From: Hyphomonas sp.
GTDB taxonomy: Bacteria > Pseudomonadota > Alphaproteobacteria > Caulobacterales > Hyphomonadaceae
Direction: 5' to 3'
Length of the DNA stretch: 12,233 bases
Assembly: GCA_029287305.1 (NCBI GenBank)
Contig: JARFRJ010000490.1
Coordinates: 1-12,233, forward strand
Each line of letters opens with the position of its first letter. Positions within the stretch are counted from its first letter, which is position 1. Positions 6,715-12,233 of this stretch are shown one piece after another. The notes under the pieces were generated by a model. That model did no database searches. It saw only the letters and a list, made by a program, of their open reading frames with translations, and had not been told where the DNA came from. The position numbers and the translations under genes were made by a program.

Positions 6715-6879
6715 GTGTCAATAGAGGGACGTATTAGAGAATTATCCGATAAGCACCGAAAATTGGATGAAGAAATACAGATCGCTGAAAAAGCCCCCGC
6801 ACAGGATCATGTGAAAACAACCAAGCTCAAGCGAGAGAAATTACGCGTCAAGGAAGAATTGCGAAAGCTTGACAGTTAA
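6715..6879 (+). CDS. YdcH family (DUF465) small protein
   Basis: A 54-residue protein beginning with GTG: VSIEGRIRELSDKHRKLDEE, then IQIAEKAPAQDHVKTTKLKR, ending REKLRVKEELRKLDS. An AGGAG ribosome site at 6701-6705 with 9-base spacing supports the GTG. The pattern of an N-terminal S[IM]E.RI..L...H..L...I, a middle containing proline, and a C-terminal LK..KLR.KEE..KL is that of the YdcH/DUF465 family, small helical-hairpin proteins common in alphaproteobacteria and often next to purE-purK. The molecular role of the family is not established to my knowledge. The charged, heptad-like C-terminus suggests a coiled coil. Its last codons and stop are copied twice more downstream as a 17-base repeat. 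Confidence 0.85.
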   Translation: MSIEGRIRELSDKHRKLDEEIQIAEKAPAQDHVKTTKLKREKLRVKEELRKLDS

Positions 6880-6914
6880 CAAGACTTGACGGGTAAGAAA
6901 ACTTGACGGTTAAG
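6868..6914 (+). repeat. Three copies of a 13-base motif with 17-base period
   Basis: CTTGACAGTTAAC (6868), CTTGACGGGTAAG (6885) and CTTGACGGTTAAG (6902) are spaced exactly 17 bases apart. The first copy is the end of the ydcH-like gene (Leu-Asp-Ser-stop); the others follow in the untranslated gap. Each contains TTGAC, a -35-like or regulator-like core, but no good -10 box sits at the proper distance. A slippage duplication or a set of protein-binding boxes are both possible. Confidence 0.7.
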
Positions 6915-6916
6915 CG

Positions 6917-6938
6917 GTAATGGCTATTGGTCCATTAC
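6917..6938 (+). other. Short hairpin before the APKA-tail membrane protein gene
   Basis: A 7-base-pair perfect stem GTAATGG/CCATTAC with an eight-base loop lies 36 bases before the start of the next gene. No T-run follows, so it is not a standard terminator. It may be a leader or processing structure. Confidence 0.4.
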
Positions 6939-6974
6939 GCAGTTAATCCGCGCACTTTAGAGACGGAGTAGAGT

Positions 6975-7442
6975 ATGTATGATCTTTTGAAACAAAATCG
7001 GCCCTTATCAGCCAACACCATAGAATTAGCGATTACAATTCTCACTGGATTATTCGTCTCTGCGGGCCTGTTTTGGGTCATGTTCATATTTAAGTGGCTG
7101 TTTAAAGGGGGTGGTTTCCTCTTGGAATTGTTCGGCCTCAGTCTTGGACTAGGCGTAGGGTTGGCAATTTATCTTATGGTTCGACTGCTTGCAGACACTT
7201 TAATGGCTCTCAGGCATATGAATGATCGGATTTTGATATTGTCCGACCGTCTGACGGATCGGCGCGGTCCTGGTCTGGCCTCGGCGGCCCCTTCCAAGGC
7301 CTCTGCCTCAGCCGTCTCCAAAGCCGAGGTACAAAAAAAGCCCAGCGCCCCGAAAGCGAGTGCCCCGAAAGCCAGGGCACCCAAAGCTGGCGCGCCGAAG
7401 GCGGGAAAAAAGGAAGATGGCCCCTCTGGCCAAGACGCCTAA
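6975..7442 (+). CDS. Two-helix membrane protein with Ala-Pro-Lys repeat tail
   Basis: A 155-residue protein of unrecognised family. It has a short polar N-terminus, two hydrophobic helices (about 17-43 and 47-72), a short amphipathic piece with HMNDRILILSDRLTDRR (81-97), and then a low-complexity tail rich in alanine, lysine, proline and serine. The tail contains four exact five-residue units, SAPKA SAPKA RAPKA GAPKA (124-143), which resemble histone H1-like or linker tails. With two helices both ends should lie on the same side, and the positive residues next to the helices suggest the cytoplasm, where the basic tail could contact nucleic acid or acidic partners; this is inference. GGAG lies 7 bases before the ATG. 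Its stop is 12 bases from the next gene, so the two are probably co-transcribed. Confidence 0.8.
   Translation: MYDLLKQNRPLSANTIELAITILTGLFVSAGLFWVMFIFKWLFKGGGFLLELFGLSLGLGVGLAIYLMVRLLADTLMALRHMNDRILILSDRLTDRRGPGLASAAPSKASASAVSKAEVQKKPSAPKASAPKARAPKAGAPKAGKKEDGPSGQDA
7344..7403 (+). repeat. Four 15-base coding repeats (APKA units)
   Basis: Four successive 15-base units encode SAPKA, SAPKA, RAPKA and GAPKA. They differ mainly at third codon positions, so the repeat is kept at protein level rather than being a fresh slippage product. The mirror open frame on the minus strand (LAFGA repeats) is only its shadow. Confidence 0.8.
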
Positions 7443-7454
7443 GTCCGATCTGAC

Positions 7455-8219
7455 ATGATTTCACCCGTCACTCTTATTTTGGGGCTTGGCCAGACGGTTG
7501 GAAGCGCCTGCGCCCATTATTTTCATGATCAGGGTCATAATGTTATCATTGTTGATCAAAACGCCAAAAATCTGGCCCGCTTATCGGATGAAGCCTCCGA
7601 TCAAATCACCACACATATGGGCGATATCACCAGTCTGATTGGAATTAAAAACGCCATTGTGGCAGCCCGGGAAAGCCATGGACGGCTTGACAATCTGGTC
7701 AGTATTCCAAGCCTGCCTGCCCCGGAAGGGCTTGGTGCGAGCGATCTTGAAAAACTGAAATCCATGTGTTTTCGCGCCGCTGAAGGGGCCATGATAAGCC
7801 TTGGCCTGTTTCGGGACGTTCTGATGGACCAGGACCCGTTTCCATATGGGGGCAACACGCGTATCAAGCAAAAAGGGAGTGTAACCTTCATCCTTGGCCT
7901 TGCGTCAAGACAATCCATGCCGGGTGAATTTTCTGAATCTGTCTCACAAGGGGCGGTGGAAGCTGTTGCCCGTGCCGGGGCGCTTGAGCTGGCTGAGGAG
8001 AATATTCGTGTCAATGCGATAAGTGCCTTGCGCCCACGCGTGGAAGAAAAAGAGGCTTGGCTGAAATCGCGCACGCCGTTAGCGCGCACGGCTCTGGCCG
8101 AGGAAATTGCCGCAACAGCCTATTTCCTGTCCTCGCCGAGCGCTGCCATTATTACAGGACAAACGCTTGTTCTGGACGGGGGACGTTTTCAGTTGAGCGG
8201 TCTTCTTGGCCAGACATAA
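7455..8219 (+). CDS. Short-chain dehydrogenase-like protein lacking the YxxxK pair
   Basis: A 254-residue Rossmann-fold protein of the SDR superfamily. Seen: a nucleotide loop GLGQTVGSA (10-18) in place of the usual TGxxxGIG, an acidic residue after strand 2 (VD, 33-34), GDIT (56-59), a degenerate NLVSIPS (80-86) where NNAG is expected, the helix 5 region ending GAVEAVARAGALELAEENIRVNAI (166-189), and an intact C-terminal FLSSPSAAIITGQTLVLDGG (224-243). In active family members helix 5 begins with YxxxK; here the aligned positions are Glu161 and Gln165 (ESVSQ), so both catalytic residues are missing. Oxidoreductase activity is therefore doubtful, and a binding or regulatory role is possible. 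The frame is fully open and codon use looks normal, so it is not a pseudogene by damage. It starts 12 bases after the upstream membrane protein gene with no strong ribosome site, suggesting coupled translation. Confidence 0.85.
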   Translation: MISPVTLILGLGQTVGSACAHYFHDQGHNVIIVDQNAKNLARLSDEASDQITTHMGDITSLIGIKNAIVAARESHGRLDNLVSIPSLPAPEGLGASDLEKLKSMCFRAAEGAMISLGLFRDVLMDQDPFPYGGNTRIKQKGSVTFILGLASRQSMPGEFSESVSQGAVEAVARAGALELAEENIRVNAISALRPRVEEKEAWLKSRTPLARTALAEEIAATAYFLSSPSAAIITGQTLVLDGGRFQLSGLLGQT

Positions 8220-8298
8220 GCGTCTTGTCTTCACCGGCTATCGGGTCCATCTATAGGCTGAAAACATGCTCCCCTCCCGTTTTTAAAGGTTTTCCATA

Positions 8299-8961
8299 AT
8301 GGCAAAAATTGATATTCGGATCATACCGGTCACGCCTTTGCAGCAAAATACATCCCTCATCTGGGATAGTGAGACAAAAGAGGGTGTCTTTGTCGATCCA
8401 GGCGGGGAAACAGACCGTTTGATGGAGACAGCCAAACAGTTTGGCGTTACGGTTAAAAAAATATGGTTGACCCATGGGCATCTCGACCATGCGGGGGCGG
8501 CCCATGAAATTCGCGAACGGACAGGCGCGCTTATTGAGGGTCCGCACAAGGATGATCAATGGCTGCTTGATGATATTGAAGCGCAGGGACAAAAATATGG
8601 CATATCTGGTCTGCGCAATGTTGTGCCGGATCGCTATCTGGAAGAAGGCGATCAGCTAACCCTTGGCGACATGGTCTTTGATGTCACCCATTGCCCGGGC
8701 CATACGCCGGGGCATGTGGTGATTTATCAAAAAGAGGGTCAGATGGCCTTTGTCGGGGATGTCCTGTTCAAGGGGTCGATTGGCCGGACTGATTTTCCGC
8801 GCGGAAATCACCAGCAATTGCTTGATGCGATTGTTCAAAACCTCTGGCCGCTGGGGCCTGATATGCGATTTGTGCCAGGCCATGGGCCGATGTCAACTTT
8901 TGGGGCCGAACGTCAGACCAATGCCTTTGTCGCGGATCATATTTTAAAGGCGGGTGCCTGA
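8299..8961 (+). CDS. gloC: GloC-type hydroxyacylglutathione hydrolase (MBL fold)
   Basis: A 220-residue cytoplasmic metallo-beta-lactamase-fold hydrolase. Metal ligands are all present: THGHLDHAG (58-66; His59, His61, Asp63, His64), CPGHTPGH (132-139; His135), VGDVLFKGSIGRTDFPRG (152-169; Asp154) and FVPGHGPMST (191-200; His195). Length, the opening IDIRIIPVTPLQQNTSLIW and the FKGSIGRTDFPRG stretch closely match E. coli YcbL/GloC, a short type II glyoxalase that splits S-lactoylglutathione to lactate and glutathione; other thioester substrates are possible. AAAGG precedes the ATG by about 8 bases. A weak promoter-like pair (TTCACC, 16 bases, TATAGG, 8230-8257) lies between it and the SDR gene. 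Its end touches or slightly overlaps the next gene. Confidence 0.9.
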   Translation: MAKIDIRIIPVTPLQQNTSLIWDSETKEGVFVDPGGETDRLMETAKQFGVTVKKIWLTHGHLDHAGAAHEIRERTGALIEGPHKDDQWLLDDIEAQGQKYGISGLRNVVPDRYLEEGDQLTLGDMVFDVTHCPGHTPGHVVIYQKEGQMAFVGDVLFKGSIGRTDFPRGNHQQLLDAIVQNLWPLGPDMRFVPGHGPMSTFGAERQTNAFVADHILKAGA

Positions 8962-8965
8962 TCCC

Positions 8966-9793
8966 ATGTCCGATAAACCCTTTGGGGCGTACACGCCGAA
9001 CTGGCGTGCAAAAACGGTTTTGCGGCTAAGCCAATACACGCCTTTAGGGCGTGGTTGGGCGCGCGCGCTTATGGCCAAATGGCTATGCCAGCTCCAGTCA
9101 GGCCCTGTCGATGTGCGCCTTTTTGACCAGAATGTGCGCCTTTATTTGGGCGAAAATGAGAATAGTTGCGAGATAAAAGCGCTCTTGAAACCGCACAGAT
9201 ATGCGAAGGAAGAATTTGCTTTTTGCCGTCAGTTCATGCCACAGACGGGCGGTGTTTTTGTCGATATCGGTGCCAATGCCGGCATTTTCTCGCTTTATCT
9301 CCTATCTCAAATGAACAGCGGAACGCTCTTAGCGGCTGAACCCCAAGCGCATCTTTTCCAGCGTTTACGCGACTCGCTGACCCGGTCCAATCGGGCAAAA
9401 TCGACGCCTTTAACCCTAGACCTATTACCTGTCGCGATCGGGGACAGGGACGGGTTTATGGATTTGTCCCGCCCTACACAGCCAGGTCAGGCGAGCTTTC
9501 GCATTGACCCGCCCATAAACCCCCAAAACGTCGCGGTAAAACCCTTGCAGCAGGTTCTTAAGGCGGCTTGTGTGACACATATAGATGTTTTGAAGCTGGA
9601 CATTGAAGGCTATGAAGACGCTGTGCTCGGACATTTTTTTGAGATGGCCCCAAAGGCGCTTTATCCCAAAGCAATTGTTATAGAGCATTGTCATCAGGAC
9701 AAGTGGCGACAGGATTGTCTGGCACTTCTGCAAGCGCAGGGCTATGTCATAACCGGTCAGACGCGGACAAATACAATGTTGGTGTATCCTTGA
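8966..9793 (+). CDS. FkbM family methyltransferase
   Basis: A 275-residue class I SAM-dependent methyltransferase of the FkbM family. Residue numbers use the ATG at 8966. Seen: the SAM-binding motif I VFVDIGANAGIFSLYL (97-112), the acidic end of strand 2 AAEP (123-126), the strand 4 region DVLKLDIEGYEDAVL (207-221), which is the signature of this family, and IVIEHCH (237-243). FkbM relatives methylate hydroxyl or other groups on sugars, lipids and secondary metabolites; no sugar gene cluster surrounds this copy, so its substrate is unknown. Residues 1-60 have no recognised domain. An in-frame GTG at 8954 would overlap gloC by eight bases; neither start has a strong ribosome site, and ATG is chosen by codon. 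Confidence 0.88.
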   Translation: MSDKPFGAYTPNWRAKTVLRLSQYTPLGRGWARALMAKWLCQLQSGPVDVRLFDQNVRLYLGENENSCEIKALLKPHRYAKEEFAFCRQFMPQTGGVFVDIGANAGIFSLYLLSQMNSGTLLAAEPQAHLFQRLRDSLTRSNRAKSTPLTLDLLPVAIGDRDGFMDLSRPTQPGQASFRIDPPINPQNVAVKPLQQVLKAACVTHIDVLKLDIEGYEDAVLGHFFEMAPKALYPKAIVIEHCHQDKWRQDCLALLQAQGYVITGQTRTNTMLVYP

Positions 9794-9852
9794 AGGCCCC
9801 AAGGCTTCTCATCCACAGGCCCTGGAATAATACAAAATTATCAGGTGGATAG

Positions 9853-10803
9853 ATGAGGGCGAGCCCAGAAAATATGACACATATGGCAGATATACCTCTG
9901 GCGGCAAAGCCCATAGACCGCGCCGCCCATTATAGATTGGATGCCGCTTGGCAACGCGCCGCGCTGACCTCGCCAGAGACGCTTTTCTTCCTAATGCGAG
10001 AGGGGGAACCGCTCATGAATGCCGCAGGTGGACTTGTCTGGCTGGGGCCACATGCTTTGAAACTTTCCCCCATTGAGGGGCCACTTTTTCTAGGTGTGGA
10101 CAAAACCGGCACACCGATTTTTGCCCTAGATATGTCGGCGCGCTTTCAGCTTGAGGGGGCACCGATTGATGGTCTTGGGGAGTTTGTCGACGCCCGTCAC
10201 GCCTTTGGGGCCTTGCGGGCCTTGGAGGCTAATCTTGCTTCAACCGCCCGGTCCCTGTTTGAATGGCATCGCCATCACGGTTTTTGTGCCAGATGCGGGG
10301 CAAAGTCAGTAAGCGTTGAAGCTGGATGGAAACGTCAATGTGAGGCCTGCCGGGGGGAACATTTCCCGCGCACCGATCCGGTGGCAATCATGCTTGCCGT
10401 AAAGGGCGATCGCTGCCTGCTCGGTCGTCAGGCGAGTTGGCCTAAGGGGTTCTATTCTTGTTTGGCAGGCTTTGTGGAGCCGGGCGAAACGGTTGAACAG
10501 GCCGCCGCGCGTGAGCTTGAGGAAGAAGCGGGCATTCAGGCCGATTGGCAAAGCGCCCGCTATCTGTTTGGTCAGCCTTGGCCGTTTCCATCATCTTTGA
10601 TGGTCGGCGTTATTTTGCAGGCAGAAACAGAAGAAATTACAATTGACGCTAAAGAGATAGAAGAGGCCAAATGGTTCAGCCGTTCAGAGGTCCAATCTAT
10701 ATTGGAAGGTCAGCACCCGGTTATTTATGCGCCGCCTGAAATGGCGATAGCGCATCATATTATGAAAGTTTGGGCTTATGAGGACCCCGGATCAGAGGCC
10801 TGA
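9853..10803 (+). CDS. nudC: NAD(+) diphosphatase / NAD-capped RNA decapping enzyme
   Basis: A 316-residue Nudix hydrolase that splits NADH/NAD+ into NMN(H) and AMP, and in E. coli also removes NAD caps from RNA. Domains in order: an N-terminal NUDIX-like domain (about 20-135), a zinc ribbon with CARC (145-148) and CEAC (163-166), and the Nudix domain. The Nudix box is complete: G206, E212, R220, E221, E224, E225, G227 in GFVEPGETVEQAAARELEEEAGI. The NudC-specific QPWPFPSS lies at 241-248, which separates NADH pyrophosphatases from other Nudix enzymes. AGGTGGA stands about 4 bases before the ATG at 9853; the in-frame ATGs at 9874 and 9883 are less well placed. It ends the plus-strand run and is convergent with pheA, 35 bases apart. 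Confidence 0.95.
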   Translation: MRASPENMTHMADIPLAAKPIDRAAHYRLDAAWQRAALTSPETLFFLMREGEPLMNAAGGLVWLGPHALKLSPIEGPLFLGVDKTGTPIFALDMSARFQLEGAPIDGLGEFVDARHAFGALRALEANLASTARSLFEWHRHHGFCARCGAKSVSVEAGWKRQCEACRGEHFPRTDPVAIMLAVKGDRCLLGRQASWPKGFYSCLAGFVEPGETVEQAAARELEEEAGIQADWQSARYLFGQPWPFPSSLMVGVILQAETEEITIDAKEIEEAKWFSRSEVQSILEGQHPVIYAPPEMAIAHHIMKVWAYEDPGSEA

Positions 10804-10838
10804 AGCAAGTTTAAAGGGCTCTCATTAGCTTAAAATGC

Positions 10839-11693
10839 TTACTCTAGGGGGAATAGGGAGGCCTTGTTATCTGTGGCCATGGGAAAAACACCTAAGATTT
10901 TTAGCGCATGCGAGAAAAATCCAAGCTCTTCAAAGGCGAGTTGAACCGATTTTTCATCCGGATGGCCCTGAATTTCAGCATAAAACTGGGAGGATTTAAA
11001 AGAGCCGCCAAGCTGATAGCTTTCCAGTTTCGTCATATTTACACCATTGGTGGCAAACCCGCCCATAACTTTGTAAAGGGCCGCGGGAATATTGCGCACT
11101 TCAAAAATAAACGCGGTCATGATCTGCCCATCCTCGGGTCGACAATCGCCCGGCTCACGCGACATGATTAAAAACCGGGTTGTATTATGATCAGCATCTT
11201 CAATATGGCTTTTCAAAATCGTTAACCCATAAACCTCCGCCGCCAGAGAGGGCGCAATCGCCGCGACCTCTGTGCTGTCCATCTCAGCCACTTCGCGCGC
11301 TGCCCCGGCTGTATCGGCTGCGGTGACAGCCTCAATCTCATGCTCGCGCAGGAAATCACGACATTGGCCAAGCCCCATTATGTGCGAGCGGGCATATTTA
11401 ATGCTGGAAAATGCGACCCCCGGCTTGGCCATTAAATGAAATCGGATCGGCAGATAATATTCCCCCACAATAGAAAGGGATGTGCGGGGCAAGATATAAT
11501 GTATATCGGCGACGCGTCCGGCAATTGTATTATCGACGGGGATCATTGCCAGATCCGCTTTGCCACTTTCAACCGCTTGGAACGTGCCTTCAAATGTACG
11601 GCAGGCCAAGGGCTCATAGTCTGGATAGGCTTGATTACAGGCAATATGCGAATTTGCGCCGGGTTCACCTTGATAGGAGATATGTTTTGTCAT
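10839..11693 (-). CDS. pheA: Prephenate dehydratase (stand-alone)
   Basis: A 284-residue cytoplasmic enzyme that converts prephenate to phenylpyruvate in phenylalanine synthesis. The catalytic part (1-180) opens with ISYQGEPGANSHIAC (5-19), continues with AMIPVDNTIAGRVADIHYIL (49-68), and ends with NTTRFLIM (170-177), whose TRF motif is essential for activity in the family. The regulatory ACT domain (about 192-273) has FEVRNIPAALYKVMGGFATNGVNMTKLESYQLGG, where ESYQ stands at the ESRP position that takes part in phenylalanine binding; ESY-type variants are usual in alphaproteobacteria. There is no chorismate mutase domain. No clear ribosome site precedes ATG 11693. A hairpin in its leader (11746-11780) might control transcription. 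It is divergent from the cytochrome c gene. Confidence 0.95.
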   Translation of the reverse strand: MTKHISYQGEPGANSHIACNQAYPDYEPLACRTFEGTFQAVESGKADLAMIPVDNTIAGRVADIHYILPRTSLSIVGEYYLPIRFHLMAKPGVAFSSIKYARSHIMGLGQCRDFLREHEIEAVTAADTAGAAREVAEMDSTEVAAIAPSLAAEVYGLTILKSHIEDADHNTTRFLIMSREPGDCRPEDGQIMTAFIFEVRNIPAALYKVMGGFATNGVNMTKLESYQLGGSFKSSQFYAEIQGHPDEKSVQLAFEELGFFSHALKILGVFPMATDNKASLFPLE

Positions 11694-11745
11694 GCGGTTT
11701 TGCAGTTTTCTGGCTATAAATTTGAAATAATCCTGACCTATGAAT

Positions 11746-11780
11746 AAAATCCGGCGCTTGGCAATACAAGGGCCGGTTTT
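11746..11780 (-). other. Terminator-like hairpin in the pheA leader
   Basis: On the minus strand, AAAACCGGC pairs with GCCGG(A)TTTT; inside, CTTG pairs with CAAG around a six-base loop, with one mismatched pair between the two stems. The 3' side runs into ATTTTATT. It sits 53 bases before the pheA start, so it could be an attenuator-type terminator or a binding site. No other gene needs a terminator here. Confidence 0.45.
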
Positions 11781-11836
11781 GATGCGTCGGTTCGCCGCGA
11801 AGGAATCTCAAGACTTTCATAAATCCAGCCCATATA

Positions 11837-11865
11837 TTGCCAGACTTATGACCTGCTTGTATGAA
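11837..11865 (+). promoter_or_regulatory. Candidate promoter of the cytochrome c gene
   Basis: TTGCCA (11837-11842), a 17-base spacer and TATGAA (11860-11865) match sigma-70 boxes at five and four of six positions. Transcription would begin near 11872, leaving a leader of about 34 bases. Confidence 0.45.
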
Positions 11866-11905
11866 GCGATCTAGACTATGCGACGCAAACCGCGAGGGAT
11901 TTTTT

Positions 11906-12233
11906 ATGGGTGATCTGAGTGTCAATAAATTTTTAGGCGCGGCGCTTGCAACATTTCTGTTGCTGATGGGGCTGAATGAACTGTCCGGCATTGTCTTTGG
12001 CGGCGGTGGCCATCATGGCGCGCATGATTATGCCAATATGAATGAATGGGCAGAGAGTAATTTCGACGGATATCGGATCGATATTGCTGAAACCAAAACG
12101 GGGGCCAGCGTAGAAGAAGAGCCTGTATTTGATCTGGGTCTTGCTCTGGCAAATGCGGATTGGCAGGCTGGCGAGACAGTTTTACAACGTCAATGTGCGG
12201 TTTGTCATAGCTGGAATGAGGGCGGTGCAAATG
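11906..12233 (+). CDS. Membrane-anchored cytochrome c (CycM-like), 5' part
   Basis: The first 109 codons of a gene cut by the right edge. An N-terminal hydrophobic helix (about 8-32, KFLGAALATFLLLMGLNELSG) serves as an uncleaved anchor. A glycine/histidine-rich piece (GGGGHHGAH, 32-40) and an acidic linker follow. The class I cytochrome c domain begins with DWQAGETVLQRQCAVCHSWNEGGAN (85-109), whose CAVCH (97-101) binds haem c. This build matches the CycM/cytochrome c552 type of alphaproteobacteria, which passes electrons from the bc1 complex to the terminal oxidase in the periplasm. GAGGGA lies about 6 bases before the ATG. Placement beside a divergent pheA is a known arrangement in the class. 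The axial methionine lies beyond the window. Confidence 0.9.
   Translation, partial: MGDLSVNKFLGAALATFLLLMGLNELSGIVFGGGGHHGAHDYANMNEWAESNFDGYRIDIAETKTGASVEEEPVFDLGLALANADWQAGETVLQRQCAVCHSWNEGGAN

Noticed and set aside
7169..7384. Minus-strand frame with LAFGA repeats
   Set aside because: It is the complement of the APKA coding repeat on the plus strand.
11665..11991. Minus-strand frame that could encode a pheA leader peptide (MKVLRFLRGEP...)
   Set aside because: It has only scattered Phe codons, no ribosome site was seen, and it runs into pheA out of frame; there is no Phe-rich run as in known attenuator peptides.
11922..12230. Minus-strand frame opposite the cytochrome c gene
   Set aside because: The plus strand carries a ribosome site, membrane anchor and CAVCH haem motif in one frame; the minus frame has no recognisable features.

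Overview
The window looks like an ordinary chromosomal segment of an alphaproteobacterium of medium GC content. The basis is a bS21 of alphaproteobacterial type, a COQ9-family ubiquinone protein next to rpsU, a YdcH-type small protein divergent from purE-purK, a stand-alone prephenate dehydratase with an ESYQ-type ACT domain, and a membrane-anchored CycM-like cytochrome c. The order or genus cannot be fixed from the sequence alone. There are no tRNA or rRNA genes, insertion sequences, phage genes or CRISPR arrays.

Layout. Bases 1-233 hold the 3' end of a TonB C-terminal-domain gene. Bases 374-1582 hold a flavin-dependent nitronate monooxygenase/NADH:quinone reductase-like gene, followed by a decayed SnoaL-like gene with one frameshift and an internal deletion. 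Bases 1573-3342 (minus strand) hold a ZIP metal transporter, with a Zur-box-like dyad upstream, and an unrecognised four-helix membrane protein. Bases 3343-3761 contain no gene, but they hold an AT-rich palindrome and the rpsU terminator. rpsU (minus) lies divergent from a COQ9-family gene (plus). purE-purK (minus, ATGA overlap) lies divergent from a YdcH/DUF465 small gene at 6715-6879, which begins with GTG. From there a plus-strand run carries a two-helix protein with an APKA-repeat tail, a short-chain dehydrogenase-like protein lacking the YxxxK catalytic pair, a GloC-type glyoxalase II, an FkbM methyltransferase and NudC. The window closes with pheA (minus), divergent from a cytochrome c gene that runs off the right edge.

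How the genes work together. Most are housekeeping: purine synthesis (PurE/PurK convert AIR to CAIR), ubiquinone synthesis (COQ9), translation (bS21), phenylalanine synthesis (PheA), detoxification (GloC and possibly the flavin enzyme), nucleotide sanitation or NAD-RNA decapping (NudC), and respiration (cytochrome c). No undescribed multi-gene system is evident. The points most worth a second look are the apparent AUC start of rpsU, the frameshifted and internally deleted SnoaL-like pseudogene, the Zur-like dyad upstream of the ZIP gene, the SDR without catalytic residues, the three-copy 17-base repeat that begins inside the end of the ydcH-like gene, and the hairpin in the pheA leader.
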